A stretch of 36,192 nucleotides of DNA from GCA-001735895 sp964651385. Its GTDB lineage: Bacteria > Pseudomonadota > Gammaproteobacteria > GCA-001735895. Positions 34,041 through 36,192 of this stretch are shown one piece after another. The stretch covers positions 1 through 36,192 of the forward strand of contig CAZYYM010000026.1 in the NCBI GenBank assembly GCA_964651385.1, written 5' to 3'. The stretch's first letter is position 1. The number at the start of each line of letters is the position of its first letter. The translations under genes were made by a program, and so were the position numbers. Under the pieces are notes generated by a model. The model was not told where the DNA came from. It searched no databases and saw nothing but the letters and a program-made list of their open reading frames with translations.

Positions 34041-34067
34041 TTATCGGATGATTTTAATATTAGTTTA
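34041..34067 (-). promoter_or_regulatory. sigma-28 (FliA) type promoter of pomAB
   Basis: On the minus strand TAAA (34067-34064) is followed after exactly 15 nt by TCCGATAA (34048-34041). This matches the flagellar class III consensus TAAA-N15-GCCGATAA at all but one position. Transcription would start near 34033, leaving a short leader before the pomA GTG at 34010. Confidence 0.7.
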
Positions 34068-34104
34068 ATTTCGACGGGATGCAGGAAATAATGAGGAATA
34101 AGTG

Positions 34105-34126
34105 GCCGTTTTTAATAGCAAACGGC
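34105..34126. terminator. hairpin between the HExxH gene and pomA, possible weak terminator
   Basis: GCCGTTT and AAACGGC are perfect 7-bp arms around an 8-nt loop, 20 nt downstream of the HExxH gene stop. No U-tract follows on the minus strand, so a Rho-independent terminator is uncertain. Confidence 0.35.
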
Positions 34127-34145
34127 TTAAGCGGAGGCAGCAAGT

Positions 34146-34640
34146 TCAGCCTGCGCGAAGCTTGAACGTTGGATGTAGTTGCAGGTCGATCAGACCCTGT
34201 TGTAACAACCATTCGCGGGCATCGTCAGCATCGGTTTCGAACCAGGCTTTGGCAGAACCAAGCCGGAAGCTATAGCCCCAGCTATCCATGTCGTGAAACA
34301 TGCGGGTTTTGCCCACGCAGGACAGATTTTCGGCGAGTAGTATTTGTAAAAAACAGACTGCGTTTTCCTCGTCGGTACTTCCCCCGGCGTTGCTATTGAG
34401 ATGTTGTCGGCGGTTATCGTCCATGCAAATGTAATGACAACTTTCGTGCAGGGCTGAATGAATCGGCGTATCGCCACGCAAGTATAGCGTATCTTTGATT
34501 AAACCGGCTTCATCGTCACCCCAGAAGCTGCCGGGAATCGGTGTATTGTTAGCAACGAGCCGGATGTAAATATGATATCGGTTGAGTAATTCAGCGAGAA
34601 TTTGATTGTTTACGTTGCTATAGCGGAGCACATCAGGCAT
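34146..34640 (-). CDS. hypothetical protein with HExxH motif (possible metallopeptidase)
   Basis: A 164-residue soluble protein I do not recognise by name. It contains HESCH at residues 65-69 (HExxH) within a helix, and an acidic STDEEN stretch about 20 residues later that could supply a third zinc ligand (E91/E92). This resembles minimal zinc metallopeptidases such as ImmA-type proteins, but no other hallmark is clear. It overlaps the TetR gene by 8 nt and is transcribed with it. No signal peptide is visible. A non-catalytic role is possible. Confidence 0.65.
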   Translation of the reverse strand: MPDVLRYSNVNNQILAELLNRYHIYIRLVANNTPIPGSFWGDDEAGLIKDTLYLRGDTPIHSALHESCHYICMDDNRRQHLNSNAGGSTDEENAVCFLQILLAENLSCVGKTRMFHDMDSWGYSFRLGSAKAWFETDADDAREWLLQQGLIDLQLHPTFKLRAG

Positions 34641-35217
34641 AGGCTTCGAGCATTTTCACAATGGTTTGTTGCAGGCGCCACCATTCTTCGGTCATATGCT
34701 GTGGAGGTGAGTGGCGCGCTTTTATCACCAGATAGTTGATTGCCGCGCCGAAGACACCGAGTATGCCGCCGATATCGATATTCGGGTTTTGATATGGTAC
34801 CCGAATCGCCTTGACCAATGCCATACCACGTTCGGCGCGGGTACGCGCCAGTGCCACGGTAAGATTATTCTGCTCTGTCAATTCCCATGCCATAATTTCG
34901 AGGGTGAGTGGCTTCGCCTGTATCGCCTCGGCATGTCGTTTTAGCAGCACCTGCAAATACTCGGGCAGCGCCATGCGGCCGATTTGTTCGTTGCTTTCGG
35001 TCATGATGTCTTCGAGTTGCCACCATAACTCGGTGGTTTCGGCAAATGCCATGAGTAGTCCATCGAGTCCATCGAAGTAACGGTAAATTAATACTTTATC
35101 GCATCCAGCCTGTCGTGCGATTGAGTTGATACCAATGGCTGGAAAGCCATCCCTTAAAAGGATTTGCTCGACTGCCTGGAGGATTTTCTCTTCGGTATGC
35201 AGGCGGTTTTTAGCCAT
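34633..35217 (-). CDS. TetR family transcriptional regulator
   Basis: A 194-residue regulator. The N-terminal TetR helix-turn-helix reads TEEKILQAVEQILLRDGFPA and GINSIARQAGCDKVLIYRYF. A helical effector domain follows. The target is unknown; the HExxH gene that overlaps its 3' end and its own promoter are the nearest candidates. Upstream, at 35252-35261, is a 10-mer shared with the palindrome at 24357-24382. Confidence 0.9.
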   Translation of the reverse strand: MAKNRLHTEEKILQAVEQILLRDGFPAIGINSIARQAGCDKVLIYRYFDGLDGLLMAFAETTELWWQLEDIMTESNEQIGRMALPEYLQVLLKRHAEAIQAKPLTLEIMAWELTEQNNLTVALARTRAERGMALVKAIRVPYQNPNIDIGGILGVFGAAINYLVIKARHSPPQHMTEEWWRLQQTIVKMLEAYA

Positions 35218-35262
35218 GAATATAGAACATCGACTGGATTACAAAATACAGGCTAGTGTAGT

Positions 35263-36045
35263 TTAACCGACGGTGGATTTCGATGCCTGCCAAAATTGCT
35301 CCATTGGTTCGAGATGCTGTTGATCCATTGGCAGTCCTGCTAATTTCATTTGTTCGACAACATACTCGAAGCGGCGAATAAATTTTTGATTGGTGCGACG
35401 CAATGCCATCTCGGTATTGATCTTTCTATGCCGGGCAATATTAATGCAGACGAATAGTAGATCGCCCAGTTCGTCTTCCTCCGCGTCTAAATCTCCCTTG
35501 GCGATGGAATCTCGAAGTTCGGTCATTTCTTCATCGAGCTTGTCGAGTACCGGTTGAATATCCGACCAGTCAAAGCCGTATTCAGCAGCTTGCTGTTGTA
35601 AACGTTTTGCGCGATAAATCGCGGGCATATTCCTCGAATCAGCACCGAATCCGGCCTCAGGTTGACCGGCTTTCTCAGCTGCCTTGATGGCCTGCCATTG
35701 TTCTCTAATCGTGGTTTCATCTAATTTTTTTCCGCGATCCTGACCGAATACATGCGGATGCCTGCGGTGCATCTTGCTGACGATCGATTCGACGACGTCG
35801 GAAAAATCAAAGTCACCGTTTTCTTCGGCAATGCGCGAATGGAAGACGATATGAAATAGCAGGTCACCAAGTTCCTCTTTCAAATTGGGTTTATCGTCAC
35901 GTTCGATGGCATCCAGCGTTTCATGCGTTTCTTCCAGGGTATATTTCGCTATCGACCTACTGGTTTGTCGAATGTCCCAGGGGCAACCGGTTTGCGGGTC
36001 GCGCAGGGCCTTCATCAAGTCGAGCAAATCGTCGATATTGTTCAT
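35263..36045 (-). CDS. mazG: nucleoside triphosphate pyrophosphohydrolase MazG
   Basis: The 260-residue length matches Escherichia MazG (263). Both MazG domains are present: the first with CPWDIRQTSRSIAKYTLEET and the metal-binding LKEELGDLLFHIVFH, the second with EEDELGDLLFVCINIARH. The linking GFDWSD segment is also characteristic. MazG hydrolyses nucleoside triphosphates to monophosphate and pyrophosphate and lowers ppGpp pools under starvation. It is followed 45 nt later by the TetR gene and preceded by the long hairpin at 36101-36181. Confidence 0.94.
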   Translation of the reverse strand: MNNIDDLLDLMKALRDPQTGCPWDIRQTSRSIAKYTLEETHETLDAIERDDKPNLKEELGDLLFHIVFHSRIAEENGDFDFSDVVESIVSKMHRRHPHVFGQDRGKKLDETTIREQWQAIKAAEKAGQPEAGFGADSRNMPAIYRAKRLQQQAAEYGFDWSDIQPVLDKLDEEMTELRDSIAKGDLDAEEDELGDLLFVCINIARHRKINTEMALRRTNQKFIRRFEYVVEQMKLAGLPMDQQHLEPMEQFWQASKSTVG

Positions 36046-36100
36046 GTCGTTACCTTAATCCTGGAAAAATCAGTTGAATCATGAAAGTCTGCGCAACACC

Positions 36101-36181
36101 TTAATGCACCTGATAAAATCAAAAACACACGCATCACCAATCAGGTGACCACGGTATTTTTGATTTCACCAGGCACATCAA
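36101..36181 (-). repeat. long imperfect palindrome / RNA hairpin upstream of mazG
   Basis: The core arms are 36109-36128 and 36154-36173, 20 nt each. They differ at three positions, all of which become G-U pairs when read as minus-strand RNA. Eight further pairs extend outward to 36101 and 36181, three of them again G-U only on the minus strand. The 25-nt centre can form an inner stem (GGTGA/TCACC). In total about 28 outer pairs form without a mismatch. There is no U-tract after it. It may be a leader element of mazG, the 3' end of an upstream transcript, or a dispersed palindromic repeat. Confidence 0.7.
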
Positions 36182-36192
36182 TCTATTACGCA

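Noticed and set aside
1..36192. CRISPR array, prophage, insertion sequence, tRNA or rRNA
   Set aside because: No spaced direct repeats, transposase, integrase or cloverleaf pattern was found when reading the window.

Overview
The window looks like chromosomal DNA of a motile, heterotrophic, non-sporulating gammaproteobacterium. The evidence is a PomA/PomB-type sodium flagellar stator, a FadE/FadD beta-oxidation operon, CysB, TmcA, ExoIII, MsrA, MazG, and small conserved proteobacterial families (DUF3135, DUF1244, DUF924, DUF1820, DUF1289). Several proteins resemble Vibrio or Escherichia homologues as recalled from memory. Genus and species cannot be assigned. I found no rRNA, tRNA, insertion sequence, phage gene or CRISPR array.

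Left part (1-5714). A minus-strand operon gntR - glutamine-synthetase-like ligase - agmatinase faces a divergent class I glutamine amidotransferase. Together they suggest agmatine to putrescine conversion followed by gamma-glutamylation and hydrolysis, under an FCD-type GntR regulator with a palindrome in the shared promoter region. A REC-GGDEF-EAL cyclic-di-GMP protein follows.

Fatty-acid and maintenance block (6034-16466). fadE, fadD and a DUF3135 gene run on the plus strand. A DUF1244 gene on the minus strand diverges from a tight operon tmcA - DUF924 - YihY-type membrane protein - xthA - msrA. After msrA lies a decayed EAL-domain fragment that runs antisense into the 3' end of cysB.

Minus-strand block (16754-24277). 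cysB lies downstream of a compact run that, in transcription order, is: Ser/Thr kinase-HDOD-GAF protein, glutaredoxin, DUF1820, family 2 glycosyltransferase, nucleoside phosphorylase, spore-photoproduct-lyase-like radical SAM protein, SDR oxidoreductase. The last four are nearly contiguous or overlapping. A spore photolyase relative in an apparently non-sporulating bacterium, coupled to a nucleoside phosphorylase and a glycosyltransferase, is the best candidate here for an uncharacterised system.

Catabolic block (24729-30818). A DapA-family lyase and a two-cysteine proline racemase/4-hydroxyproline epimerase family protein are followed by a DUF1289 protein and an MFS transporter. A Rieske oxygenase alpha subunit with a divergent LysR regulator lies beyond. 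This suggests use of hydroxyproline or its betaine, but the dehydrogenases needed are not in the window.

Flagellar and right end (30819-36192). pomA-pomB and a second HDOD protein form a minus-strand operon with a convincing sigma-28-type promoter. A putative HExxH protein overlaps a TetR gene, and mazG lies upstream of them. The window ends with a long hairpin, about 80 nt, whose wobble pattern points to folding of minus-strand RNA upstream of mazG.
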